In this document: positions 56,950-64,000 of the stretch, in pieces | Layout: each line of letters opens with the position of its first letter | Numbering within the stretch: position 1 is the first letter of the stretch | NCBI GenBank assembly: GCA_019694165.1 | Contig: JAIBCL010000006.1 | Location: 248,001 to 312,000 of the forward strand | Length of the DNA stretch: 64,000 nucleotides | Reading direction: 5' to 3' | DNA from: Verrucomicrobiaceae bacterium | Lineage (GTDB): Bacteria; Verrucomicrobiota; Verrucomicrobiia; Verrucomicrobiales; Verrucomicrobiaceae | Notes under the pieces: generated by a model | What the model saw: the letters and a program-made list of their open reading frames with translations, nothing else | The model's database searches: none | Told to the model about the DNA's origin: nothing | Made by a program: the position numbers and the translations under genes

Positions 56950-59055
56950 TCAATTCGTGTTTCCGCCTCGCGCAGGCACGGGCACCCGCTCATCGGGCGC
57001 ACGCATCTTGAGCACGCCGGCGGGTAATTGGGGAGCGGGGAGATTCAAAACGAGATCGCGCAACGTCCAGGGGCTGAGGTCGTCGGTTCTTGCGCCTGGC
57101 TGCAGGGCCGTGATGCGGACGGCCGCCTGGGTCATGTCGGAGAAAAGCGGCAGCATGGGATGCAGGGCGAGAATCTGGTCTTCAAGTTCCTTGGCCTTCG
57201 CGGGAACGTGGTCGGGATCGAATTCCTCGCGCAGACTTTGCAGCAGCAGGTCGATCTGGCGGTCGGCCACGCCGGAGAAATTCAGTCCTCCTGGCGAAAT
57301 CTGGGACGAGTGCCAGAAGGGGAACTGGTCCCAAGTCGTCTCGAAGTCGAGTCCGAGGATGGCGGCGTCGAAGTTTCGCTTCGCGAGGCGGGAGTCGATG
57401 AGTTCCGCCCACGGGACGGCGGTGACCTTCACCTTTGCGCCAAGCCTGCTCCATTGCGCGGCGAGAGCGGTTGCGAGGTGCTGACGCTGCGGACTGCCGG
57501 TGGTGGTTAGCAGTTCAAAGGCGAACTGCTGGCCGGGACGCTTTGCGATGCCTTCGACATCGCGCACCCATCCTGCTTTTTTCAGAAGCTGCTGCGCGGC
57601 ATCCAGATCGAAGTGTGCGGGCGGAAATGACTGTGCGAACCAGAGGCCGGGCTGGAAAAGGCCCTCGTGAATCCTGCCGCGTCCGTGCAGCAGCTCGTCG
57701 ATGAGCGCCTGGCGGTCCGTGCCCAAGGCCAGCGCCTGACGCACCTGGAGATCCGAAAGCGCGCGGCCGCGCGTGTTCCAGAGCACGAGCAGGCGGCTGC
57801 GCGGCGGCATGGCGCGTATGGCCAGTCCCTTTCCTTTGAGCAGCGTGGCCACGTCTTCGCTTCCGGGCCAGAACATGTCCGCCGCGCCAGTCGCAAAACC
57901 CAGCTTTGTCTGGAACGAAGTCGCGCCGCTGGTGAAAGTCAGCCGGTTGATGTGCAAGTTCGCCGCCGAAGCTGCCGCCGGAACGAGAGCGAGCGATGAG
58001 AGGTCGCGGTGCGTGACTGAGAAGATGCCCGCGCCCGGCGGAGAGCTCTTGGTGAAGACACGTCCGTCGGGATCGGCCGGATGTTCTGCGAGCCACTTCG
58101 CGGGAAGCACGGGAAGATTGATCCAGCCGCACAACGCCGCGCCGGAAGCGTGCCGGCAGGACACGCGCAGCCTGAGAGGACCGGTGACTTCGAGGGCCTG
58201 CACTTCGCGCAGTGCATCGCGGTTTGGCACGGGCCAGGGCTGGGACATCACCCAAGCGTGCGTGGCACGCACGTCCTCAGCGGTCACTGGCGTCCCGTCG
58301 TGCCAGCGCCTGCCTTCCTGCAGGACGAACTCGAGCATCGGCTCCCGCAGCGCCGTGAGGCGGTCCTTGCGCTCCACATGCGGCTGGAGGCTGGCCTTGG
58401 CGTTGTAGTAGTTCGAGATTTCTTCCACAAACTTCGGCACATCGCCGGCGACGACGATCTCCAGCGAGTTCGGACCGTCGAACCACACGCGTCTCATCTG
58501 CCCTGCCTCGACGGCGTTCGCCATGAAGTGCTCGTGATACGGCTGCGCGCGTTCCTTGAGGTCTATGCGGATGATCTCCGCCGGCAGCGGCTCCTGTGGG
58601 GCGATCTCGGCCATTACCTCGTCGGGTCCGGCAGCTTCCATCGAGGAGAAGCGCATCACCAGCGCCGTATGTTCCGCCTTTACCGTTTCGAGATGCCAGG
58701 CGATCCACTTGTCCGCGCTCAGTTCTTTCAGTCGTGCCTCCGCCTTCTCCGCCTGCTCGGTTTTGAGGAACCAGCAGGTGATCGTCTGGCTCCAACCCCA
58801 CCTCTCGGCGAGTGCGGGTTTCAATCTCCCGTCAGCACCGATGCGGACGAGCGGCTCGTGAACCAGATCGATGATCTGGCGGTCCACCTCCGTCGCTGGC
58901 ATGAATGGATTCAGCGCAGGTGGCGGGCCGGGCACCATCGCCACGAACTCGCTTCCATTCGTTGAACGGCTCGCCAGCGCTTGGTGGGCCGCCCACCAAG
59001 TGAGGGCGGTCGCAGCCAACGGTATTCCAAAGATGAACGCCCGAGCCAAGTTCAT
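56950..59055 (-). CDS. ABC transporter substrate-binding protein, SBP_bac_5 family
   Basis: A 701-residue peptide-type binding protein from the ATG at 59055. The N-terminus has a membrane or signal stretch (ARAFIFGIPLAATALTWWAAHQALA) without a lipobox Cys. Family motifs are PPPALNPFMPATEVDRQIIDLVHEPLVRIGADGRLKPALAERW, FVLQEGRRWHDGTPVTAEDVRATHAWV, LVLWNTRGRALSDLQVRQALALGTDRQALI and a late KELEDQILALHPMLPLFSD. It is the first gene of the three-gene importer operon. The insertion at about residues 95-200 makes it longer than typical DppA (about 530). Confidence 0.9.
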   Translation of the reverse strand: MNLARAFIFGIPLAATALTWWAAHQALASRSTNGSEFVAMVPGPPPALNPFMPATEVDRQIIDLVHEPLVRIGADGRLKPALAERWGWSQTITCWFLKTEQAEKAEARLKELSADKWIAWHLETVKAEHTALVMRFSSMEAAGPDEVMAEIAPQEPLPAEIIRIDLKERAQPYHEHFMANAVEAGQMRRVWFDGPNSLEIVVAGDVPKFVEEISNYYNAKASLQPHVERKDRLTALREPMLEFVLQEGRRWHDGTPVTAEDVRATHAWVMSQPWPVPNRDALREVQALEVTGPLRLRVSCRHASGAALCGWINLPVLPAKWLAEHPADPDGRVFTKSSPPGAGIFSVTHRDLSSLALVPAAASAANLHINRLTFTSGATSFQTKLGFATGAADMFWPGSEDVATLLKGKGLAIRAMPPRSRLLVLWNTRGRALSDLQVRQALALGTDRQALIDELLHGRGRIHEGLFQPGLWFAQSFPPAHFDLDAAQQLLKKAGWVRDVEGIAKRPGQQFAFELLTTTGSPQRQHLATALAAQWSRLGAKVKVTAVPWAELIDSRLAKRNFDAAILGLDFETTWDQFPFWHSSQISPGGLNFSGVADRQIDLLLQSLREEFDPDHVPAKAKELEDQILALHPMLPLFSDMTQAAVRITALQPGARTDDLSPWTLRDLVLNLPAPQLPAGVLKMRAPDERVPVPARGGNTN

Positions 59056-59364
59056 GGACCCCGGAGACTAGCGGCGCTTCGGGCCGCTGCAACAGCGCAC
59101 ACGATTCACTGAGGAAGGGATCTGTTGCGGCAGGTTTGTCGTCGAAGCATTACCCCGCTGCTCACCTGACGCTGCGCACGGGCCGCTACAATGTTCAAAT
59201 CGCGGCTCGCAGCTTTTGTGAAGGTTTTCCCACTCGGAGTACTAAGCGGACGGCGCATGTGCATTCATGCGGCGGGCGAAATTCAGCTCATAATGTAATT
59301 ATTTCCATAATTCACATTGCAATGAGAATCATAATTGATATAATTTGCAGACATAGGAGAAAAC
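59056..59364. other. Divergent intergenic region of the ABC importer and polysaccharide loci
   Basis: These 309 bp separate the binding-protein gene from the sugar-transferase gene. Bases 59290-59350 are AT-rich and hold the promoter described below. I see no gene in the rest. Confidence 0.5.
59317..59344 (+). promoter_or_regulatory. Sigma70-type promoter of the polysaccharide locus
   Basis: TTGCAA at 59317-59322 and TATAAT at 59339-59344 are separated by 16 bp. A Shine-Dalgarno AGGAGA at 59355-59360 stands 4 nt before the ATG at 59365, so the 5' leader would be very short (about 14 nt). No operator is evident. Confidence 0.6.
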
Positions 59365-60951
59365 ATGGACTTCAAACCTCTGCACCTCAAAACCGTCTTC
59401 CCAGCCCCGCTGGCCCAGCGGACCAATCGAATCTCCACCCATGCATGGAGCAAGCAGGTGGCCGTGCCTGCCGCCGCCCCTCAGCTCAATGGCCGGGTCG
59501 CTCATCACGACACGGAACCTGTAGTCCAGGAGCCGAGAACCACGGCCAAGCGTGCACCGCACACTTGGGTTTATGCCGCGATCGCGGGTGACTGGTTCGT
59601 GGCGGTACTGGCATCCGTCGCCGCCTTCTGGATTCGCTTCAATACCGCGATGCGTGACGTCGGCGTCTTCGAGAGCCAGACGCTCGAGCAGTATGGCGGT
59701 CATGTGGCGCTTGGCAGCATCACCTTGGTAGCCGTCCTGGCGAAGCAGGGTATCTACAACCGGGCGGCACTTTTGCGTTCGCGCTGGGTGGCCGACAAGA
59801 TCAGCGTCGGCGTGCTTGTCTGGACGGCGGGCTTTCTTGCGGTGACGCTGGCCTTCAAGATTCAGCCGCCGATCTCGCGCATCTACATGGCGCTCAACGG
59901 CGCCTGTGCGCTCATCCTGCTCATCGGCTGGCGTCGCGTTTACGATGCCTTCCTGCGCAGCGGCAGCCGGATCGCCTCGCTCCGCCAGAGGGCCATCTTC
60001 GTGGGCTGGAACGACGATGCCGACCATTTCGCGAAATCTCTGAGAAAGGATGAGGCGTGTGCCTTCGACGTGCTCGGCTGGGTGGATACGGACGGCAAGG
60101 CCGCTGCATCGGGTGCGCCTGGCACGAGCGTGCCGCGTCTGGGATCCCTTGCCGAGATGGAGCAGATTCTCGTGCGTCACCGGGCGGACATGGTGGTGCT
60201 CGCCGATCTGGGCGGCCCGCGCGATCAGATCGTCGAACTCTCAAACCTCTGCGAGCGCGAGCTGGTGAACTTCAAGGTCATCCCCTCCTGCTTCCGCATC
60301 TTCGTCTCCGGCCTGCATCTCGAAACGGTGGCCGGCACTCCCATTCTCGGCGTCGACCGCCTGCCGCTCGACAGCAGCCTCAATGTGGCCGTGAAACGCG
60401 CGCTCGACATCGCCGGCGCCCTTTTCGGCATGGTTGTCTTTTCACCGGTCATTGCGCTGTTCACCGCGCTGGTACGGCTGGAGTCGCCCGGCGCCGTGTT
60501 CTACCGTCAGCGCCGGACGGGCATCGACGGACGCACCTTCGACATCATCAAGATTCGCTCCATGAAGCTTGATGCCGAGCAGGGCACCGGAGCCACATGG
60601 TGCGTGAAGGATGATCCACGCCGCCTGCGTGTCGGCGCCTTCATGCGCAAGTGGAACATCGATGAACTCCCGCAGTTCTGGAACGTGCTCAAAGGCGACA
60701 TGAGCCTCGTTGGTCCGCGCCCTGAGCGTCCGGAACTCATCAAGAACTTCAAGCATGAGATTCCGCATTATCAGGCGCGGCACAATGCCAAGCCTGGCAT
60801 GACCGGCTGGGCTCAGGTCAAGGGCTGGCGTGGCGACACCGACCTCGGCGAGCGCATCAAGTGCGACCTCTGGTACCTGGAAAACTGGAGCGTCATCCTC
60901 GACCTCCAGATCATGTTTCTGACGTTGTTCCGCCGCGACAATGCCTACTGA
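59365..60951 (+). CDS. Undecaprenyl-phosphate sugar phosphotransferase (WcaJ/WbaP-type)
   Basis: Transfers a sugar-1-phosphate to the lipid carrier, starting exopolysaccharide or O-antigen repeat assembly. The 528-residue protein has several N-terminal helices (AIAGDWFVAVLASVAAFWIRF; KISVGVLVWTAGFLAVTLAF), a Rossmann-like CoA-binding segment (RAIFVGWNDDADHFAKSL) and a C-terminal bacterial sugar transferase domain: KRALDIAGALFGMVVFSP, FYRQRRTGIDGRTFDIIKIRSMK, RKWNIDELPQFWNVLKGDMSLVGPRPERPEL and KPGMTGWAQVKGWRG. The start at 59365 has a strong Shine-Dalgarno. It is the first gene of the locus. Confidence 0.94.
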   Translation: MDFKPLHLKTVFPAPLAQRTNRISTHAWSKQVAVPAAAPQLNGRVAHHDTEPVVQEPRTTAKRAPHTWVYAAIAGDWFVAVLASVAAFWIRFNTAMRDVGVFESQTLEQYGGHVALGSITLVAVLAKQGIYNRAALLRSRWVADKISVGVLVWTAGFLAVTLAFKIQPPISRIYMALNGACALILLIGWRRVYDAFLRSGSRIASLRQRAIFVGWNDDADHFAKSLRKDEACAFDVLGWVDTDGKAAASGAPGTSVPRLGSLAEMEQILVRHRADMVVLADLGGPRDQIVELSNLCERELVNFKVIPSCFRIFVSGLHLETVAGTPILGVDRLPLDSSLNVAVKRALDIAGALFGMVVFSPVIALFTALVRLESPGAVFYRQRRTGIDGRTFDIIKIRSMKLDAEQGTGATWCVKDDPRRLRVGAFMRKWNIDELPQFWNVLKGDMSLVGPRPERPELIKNFKHEIPHYQARHNAKPGMTGWAQVKGWRGDTDLGERIKCDLWYLENWSVILDLQIMFLTLFRRDNAY

Positions 60952-61177
60952 AGCGCTGGAGAAATCACGCGCCCGCAACACTCAACTTCACACCGATCAT
61001 TGTCTTGAAATACCTGCCGCGACACTTCTTCCCCGCCGTCATCGGTGCCCTGGCAGCTTCGCGAAAATTCGCTGGAATGAATCTCGGCTCCGGGGCGGCG
61101 AAAAAACTCTGGCCCGGGGCACTTAATGAAGTTGCCGGTCATGTAAGCGGGACGGACATTTTAGGCTGCTTTTAGCG

Positions 61178-62581
61178 ATGGAATCCGTCAATCAAACTCT
61201 TGGCAGTGTCCGCCTGCGGTTCGCCAGCTTCTTCGCCGGCCGCGGTGTACTGCACGCCATGCTCTCCGGAGTCGTGACGGTCGCCGCGCTCACTCTCGTG
61301 GCCAAAGCGGCTTCGTTTTTCAAGGACGCCGCCGTGGCCCATCAGTTCGGCACGTCTGACTCCCTCGATGCGTTCCTTCTTTCGTTTTCATTCCTGTCAT
61401 TTCTGGCCGCCGTGGTCGGTGGAGGGCTGCCGGAGGCTTTCCTGCCGGCCTATTCGACTCTGCGTCACGAGCGTGGTGCGTGTCGTGCCCGGCGTCTCGC
61501 CCTGCAGGCGGCACTCTGGAATGTAATCAGCCTGGTGGTCATCGCGGCGATCGTATTTGCCGCGGCGCCGGACATCATTGAGTTCACCGGCAGGGGCTTC
61601 TCACCGGAGAAGCGTGCCGTGTCCATCGAAGTGTTGCGCTCCCTGCTGCCGTACCTGCTGTTCTTCGGGCTGACCTTCCACTTTTCGACGTGGCTGCGCG
61701 CCGAAAAGTACTTTGCACTGGCGGCGGCCGCGCCGCTGGTCACACCCTTGGTCATCATCGGGTTCATCGTCGCGGCAGGCAGCGGCGCTTCAGTGACCAC
61801 GCTGGTCCGCGGCACGAATGCCGGTGTCTTCCTGCAGCTCGTGGTCCTCGTGCTCGCGCTGCGCCGCCGGATGGGGGCGCGCACGCGCCGCTGCTTCACA
61901 CTCTGGGAGCCGGCCAACAAGACCGTCCTCGGCAACGCGTTGCCTTATCTGCTCGGCGGACTCATCATGAACAGCGCGGTGATCATCGATCAGGCGATGG
62001 CTGCGTGGCTTGAAGCCGGCAGCGTCTCCATATTGAGCTACTCGGACAAACTCTGCGGCATTGTCCTTGCGCTCACCGCCACGGCTGCCAGCGAGGCGGT
62101 GTTTCCGTACTTTGCCGACACAGTGGCGCGTCGTGAGTGGCGCGCCGTGAAGCGCCACTTGTTGCAGGTCACGGGCGCCATTCTGCTTGTCGCCCTGCCG
62201 CTTGCGATCTTCCTTGAGGTTTTTGCGCCGCAGATCGTGCGCATTCTCTTCGAGCGTGGCAGCTTCAACGCGGCGGACACGGCGAAGGTGGCGCATGTGA
62301 TGCGCTTCGCCGCGATGCAGATTCCCTTTTACATCGCCGGCGTGCTCGCCTCGCGCGTGGCCGTCTCCATGCAGGCCACACGCTTCACCCTTTGCGCGAG
62401 CATCGGGGCGATGGTGTGCAATGCAGGCTTCAACTGGCTGCTCATGCGCTGCATGGGCGTGGCCGGCATCGCCCTGTCCACCGCGTGTGTGCACCTGCTC
62501 TCGGTCGTCTCGCTTTACATCTATTTGTTCCGCCGCATCGACCGCCTGGCTGCTGATGAACAAGGGAGGGCCGGCGCATGA
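61178..62581 (+). CDS. MurJ/MviN-family lipid-linked oligosaccharide flippase
   Basis: A 467-residue membrane protein with about 13-14 helices, from the ATG at 61178. The N-terminal half shows KAASFFKDAAVAHQFGTSDSLDAFLLSFSFLSF and GGLPEAFLPAYSTLR, typical of MurJ (MATE/MOP superfamily), followed by LVPLLAFEL-like repeat pairs and LFERGSFNAADTAKVAHVM in the C-terminal half. Given its place between a sugar transferase and a polymerase or ligase, it may flip the polysaccharide unit rather than lipid II. Its stop overlaps the next start by four bases. Confidence 0.88.
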   Translation: MESVNQTLGSVRLRFASFFAGRGVLHAMLSGVVTVAALTLVAKAASFFKDAAVAHQFGTSDSLDAFLLSFSFLSFLAAVVGGGLPEAFLPAYSTLRHERGACRARRLALQAALWNVISLVVIAAIVFAAAPDIIEFTGRGFSPEKRAVSIEVLRSLLPYLLFFGLTFHFSTWLRAEKYFALAAAAPLVTPLVIIGFIVAAGSGASVTTLVRGTNAGVFLQLVVLVLALRRRMGARTRRCFTLWEPANKTVLGNALPYLLGGLIMNSAVIIDQAMAAWLEAGSVSILSYSDKLCGIVLALTATAASEAVFPYFADTVARREWRAVKRHLLQVTGAILLVALPLAIFLEVFAPQIVRILFERGSFNAADTAKVAHVMRFAAMQIPFYIAGVLASRVAVSMQATRFTLCASIGAMVCNAGFNWLLMRCMGVAGIALSTACVHLLSVVSLYIYLFRRIDRLAADEQGRAGA

Positions 62582-63828
62582 TCCCGGCGATGACACCGGT
62601 CACAAAGGGTGCCGGGCGCTGGACGGCGCCTGAGATGGTGCTCGCCGTCATCATGGTGGTGTTCCTGGTGCCAAACTTCACCCATGCCCTCTACTGCGGC
62701 TACGAGCAGGGTTGGTGGCCGTTGAAGCCCCGTGACTTCAATCTTGGCCTCGCTGCGTGTGCGCTCGTTACGGTGCTCTTTTGCAAGCCGGCCTTCAGCC
62801 TCATGGCGCTCGCCCTGCTCACAGTGCCGCTGCCGCGCATCCTCGATGCCGCACTGCTGCGCCGCTACGAGATCCTCGAATACGGCGGCCACGACGTTTA
62901 TGTGCTTACGATGGTCTCGCTCTGGATCATCGCCGCCGTCGGCATCTTCGCCACGGGCACCTCCAGGGGGCCGCGCATCGCCACGCTGGTGGCCGCCGGC
63001 ACCATTCTGGCATGTACGGGTGCGAACTTCTACGAGTGGCTTGGTTTCGCTTCCTGGACGCTGATCCCGGGGCGCATGTCAGGGTGGCATTACGATCCGA
63101 ACAACTCGCCCATCATCATGTGCCTCATGCTCGGCATCCTCTTCACCGTCGAGAAGCGGTTCTGGTGGAATCTCGTCTGGACCGCCGTCGGTGCCGCAGG
63201 CGTCGCGCTCACGATGAGCCGCAGCGGCATGATGGTCTTCTTCGTCATGGTCAGCGCCTATGTGCTCTCGAATCTGCGCGAGCGGCTGCTGGGCCTGCTG
63301 GCGCTCGGATGCATCGGCCTGCCGTTGCTCGCCGCGGGCCTCGGCGTGCTGGGCGCTTCCGGCAAGGCGGGCAACAGCATCCGCCGCAATGAAGACACCG
63401 ACGCGCGCATGGAGGCCATTTACAATCTTGACCTCGAGAAGCTGAAGTCGCCCGAGCGCAAGAAGGATCTCCTCGATGCATGGGAAGCCGTCGGTGCGCG
63501 CCCCGTCGAAGGCTGGGGCATGGGCGCAGGCGAGCTCAAATGGCGTCCGCACAACATGGTCGTGGCCCAATGGCTCGACGTAGGCATTCTCGGCGTCATC
63601 CAGTATGTCGGCGCTCTGCTCACCTTCACGCTCGTGTGCGTCCTGCGCCGCTTCCGTGCCGTCTTCAGTCTGATCCCCGTCTGGCTTTTCATCCCCTGCT
63701 CGCAGATGCTCCTGGAAATGCCCGCCTACTGGTATGCCTGGGGCGTCGCCGCTTATGCGCTGTTTCCGAGACGCTTCGCGCTCGCCCTTTCGTCACACGC
63801 TCCCGCCACCGCGCGGGCTCCAGTCTGA
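62578..63828 (+). CDS. O-antigen ligase/polymerase family membrane protein
   Basis: A 416-residue polytopic protein of about eleven helices, starting at the ATG at 62578 in a four-base overlap with the flippase gene. The Wzy/WaaL pattern is seen in YDPNNSPIIMCLMLGILFTVEKRFWWNLVWTAVGAAGVALTMSRSGMMVFFV. The large periplasmic loop follows (NSIRRNEDTDARMEAIYNLDLEKLKSPERKKDLLDAWEAVGARPVEGWGMG), then the PHNMVVAQWLDVGILG segment with the family's His. Polymerase and ligase cannot be told apart by sequence alone. Confidence 0.88.
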   Translation: MIPAMTPVTKGAGRWTAPEMVLAVIMVVFLVPNFTHALYCGYEQGWWPLKPRDFNLGLAACALVTVLFCKPAFSLMALALLTVPLPRILDAALLRRYEILEYGGHDVYVLTMVSLWIIAAVGIFATGTSRGPRIATLVAAGTILACTGANFYEWLGFASWTLIPGRMSGWHYDPNNSPIIMCLMLGILFTVEKRFWWNLVWTAVGAAGVALTMSRSGMMVFFVMVSAYVLSNLRERLLGLLALGCIGLPLLAAGLGVLGASGKAGNSIRRNEDTDARMEAIYNLDLEKLKSPERKKDLLDAWEAVGARPVEGWGMGAGELKWRPHNMVVAQWLDVGILGVIQYVGALLTFTLVCVLRRFRAVFSLIPVWLFIPCSQMLLEMPAYWYAWGVAAYALFPRRFALALSSHAPATARAPV

Positions 63829-63857
63829 AAAACCTGCTGCCAGCCTTTGCCACGCTC

Positions 63858-64000
63858 ATGACTACACCGACCGCCACCATCGAGTCCCCCCGCATCGCCG
63901 TCATCATACCGGCATACAACGAAGCCATCACCATCCGCGAGGTGATCACGCGTTTTCACAGCGCGCTGCCGGATGCGACTTACGTCGTCGTGGATAATCG
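63858..64000 (+). CDS. Glycosyltransferase family 2, N-terminal fragment
   Basis: An open frame from the ATG at 63858 to the window end. It encodes MTTPTATIESPR then IAVIIPAYNEAITIREVI, the hallmark start of GT2 nucleotide-sugar binding domains, followed by VVVDN at the edge, the beginning of the expected VVVDNgSxD motif. It starts 30 bp after the ligase/polymerase stop and continues the polysaccharide operon. The acceptor and donor are unknown because the rest lies outside the window. Confidence 0.85.
   Translation, partial: MTTPTATIESPRIAVIIPAYNEAITIREVITRFHSALPDATYVVVDN

Overview
The window is about 64 kb of GC-rich bacterial chromosome. Its gene content points to Verrucomicrobiota, probably Verrucomicrobiales (Prosthecobacter/Verrucomicrobium-like). 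The evidence is a DUF1549/DUF1553 'planctomycete cytochrome C' protein paired with a Tat-exported DUF1501 protein, a second PVC-type haem-binding propeller protein, ECF sigma factor/Ser-Thr kinase pairs, a eukaryote-like type II glutamine synthetase, and many secreted proteins of families common in that phylum. LpxI, HldD and an OmpA-type protein indicate an LPS-bearing outer membrane. The taxon call is inferred from gene families only.

Layout. 1-2.5 kb: end of a papain-like protease, a PGRP-type amidase and a DUF3616 protein. 2.6-8 kb: DUF1501 and PSD1 operon, then a small secreted protein. 8-10.8 kb: a Ser/Thr kinase fused to an exported beta-helix, with its ECF sigma factor. 10.9-17.5 kb: M20 amidohydrolase, argG, an Amidase_3 cell wall hydrolase, dtd, and a D-aminoacylase-like enzyme. 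17.5-19.6 kb: an ECF sigma factor coupled to a membrane protein carrying YfbK-like parts without the vWA domain. 19.7-28.4 kb: a small orphan gene with an EboB-like TatD hydrolase, DUF3592, lpxI, a Sel1-repeat protein, tRNA-Ala, DUF1573 with rhodanese, an acyltransferase, and type II glnA. 28.7-37.9 kb: haem-binding protein, halogenase-like flavoprotein, purU, OmpA protein, an orphan gene, hldD, and a Pro-rich secreted protein.

38.2-44.2 kb is the most unusual part. A class II fructose-bisphosphate aldolase gene (fba) is followed by a visibly AT-richer three-gene block on the opposite strand: a multi-GAF histidine kinase, a receiver protein with a long insertion, and a class III cyclase-like protein. 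The block is then closed by a second copy of the 3' half of fba. The two fba copies share 417 bp with one mismatch, but their last 54 bp differ at 18 positions. The intact gene carries the AT-richer tail and the fragment carries the host-like GC-rich tail. This looks like an acquired island that entered fba and supplied a replacement 3' end.

44.3-54.3 kb: a decayed heptapeptide-repeat locus, DUF1826, three secreted proteins (one GW-rich, two paralogous beta-helices), then a kinase/propeller protein and its ECF sigma factor. 54.4-59.1 kb: a compact peptide ABC importer with a fused permease. 59.3-64 kb: start of a polysaccharide locus (polyprenyl-phosphate sugar transferase, MurJ/Wzx-type flippase, O-antigen ligase/polymerase, truncated GT2) behind a good sigma70-like promoter and Shine-Dalgarno.
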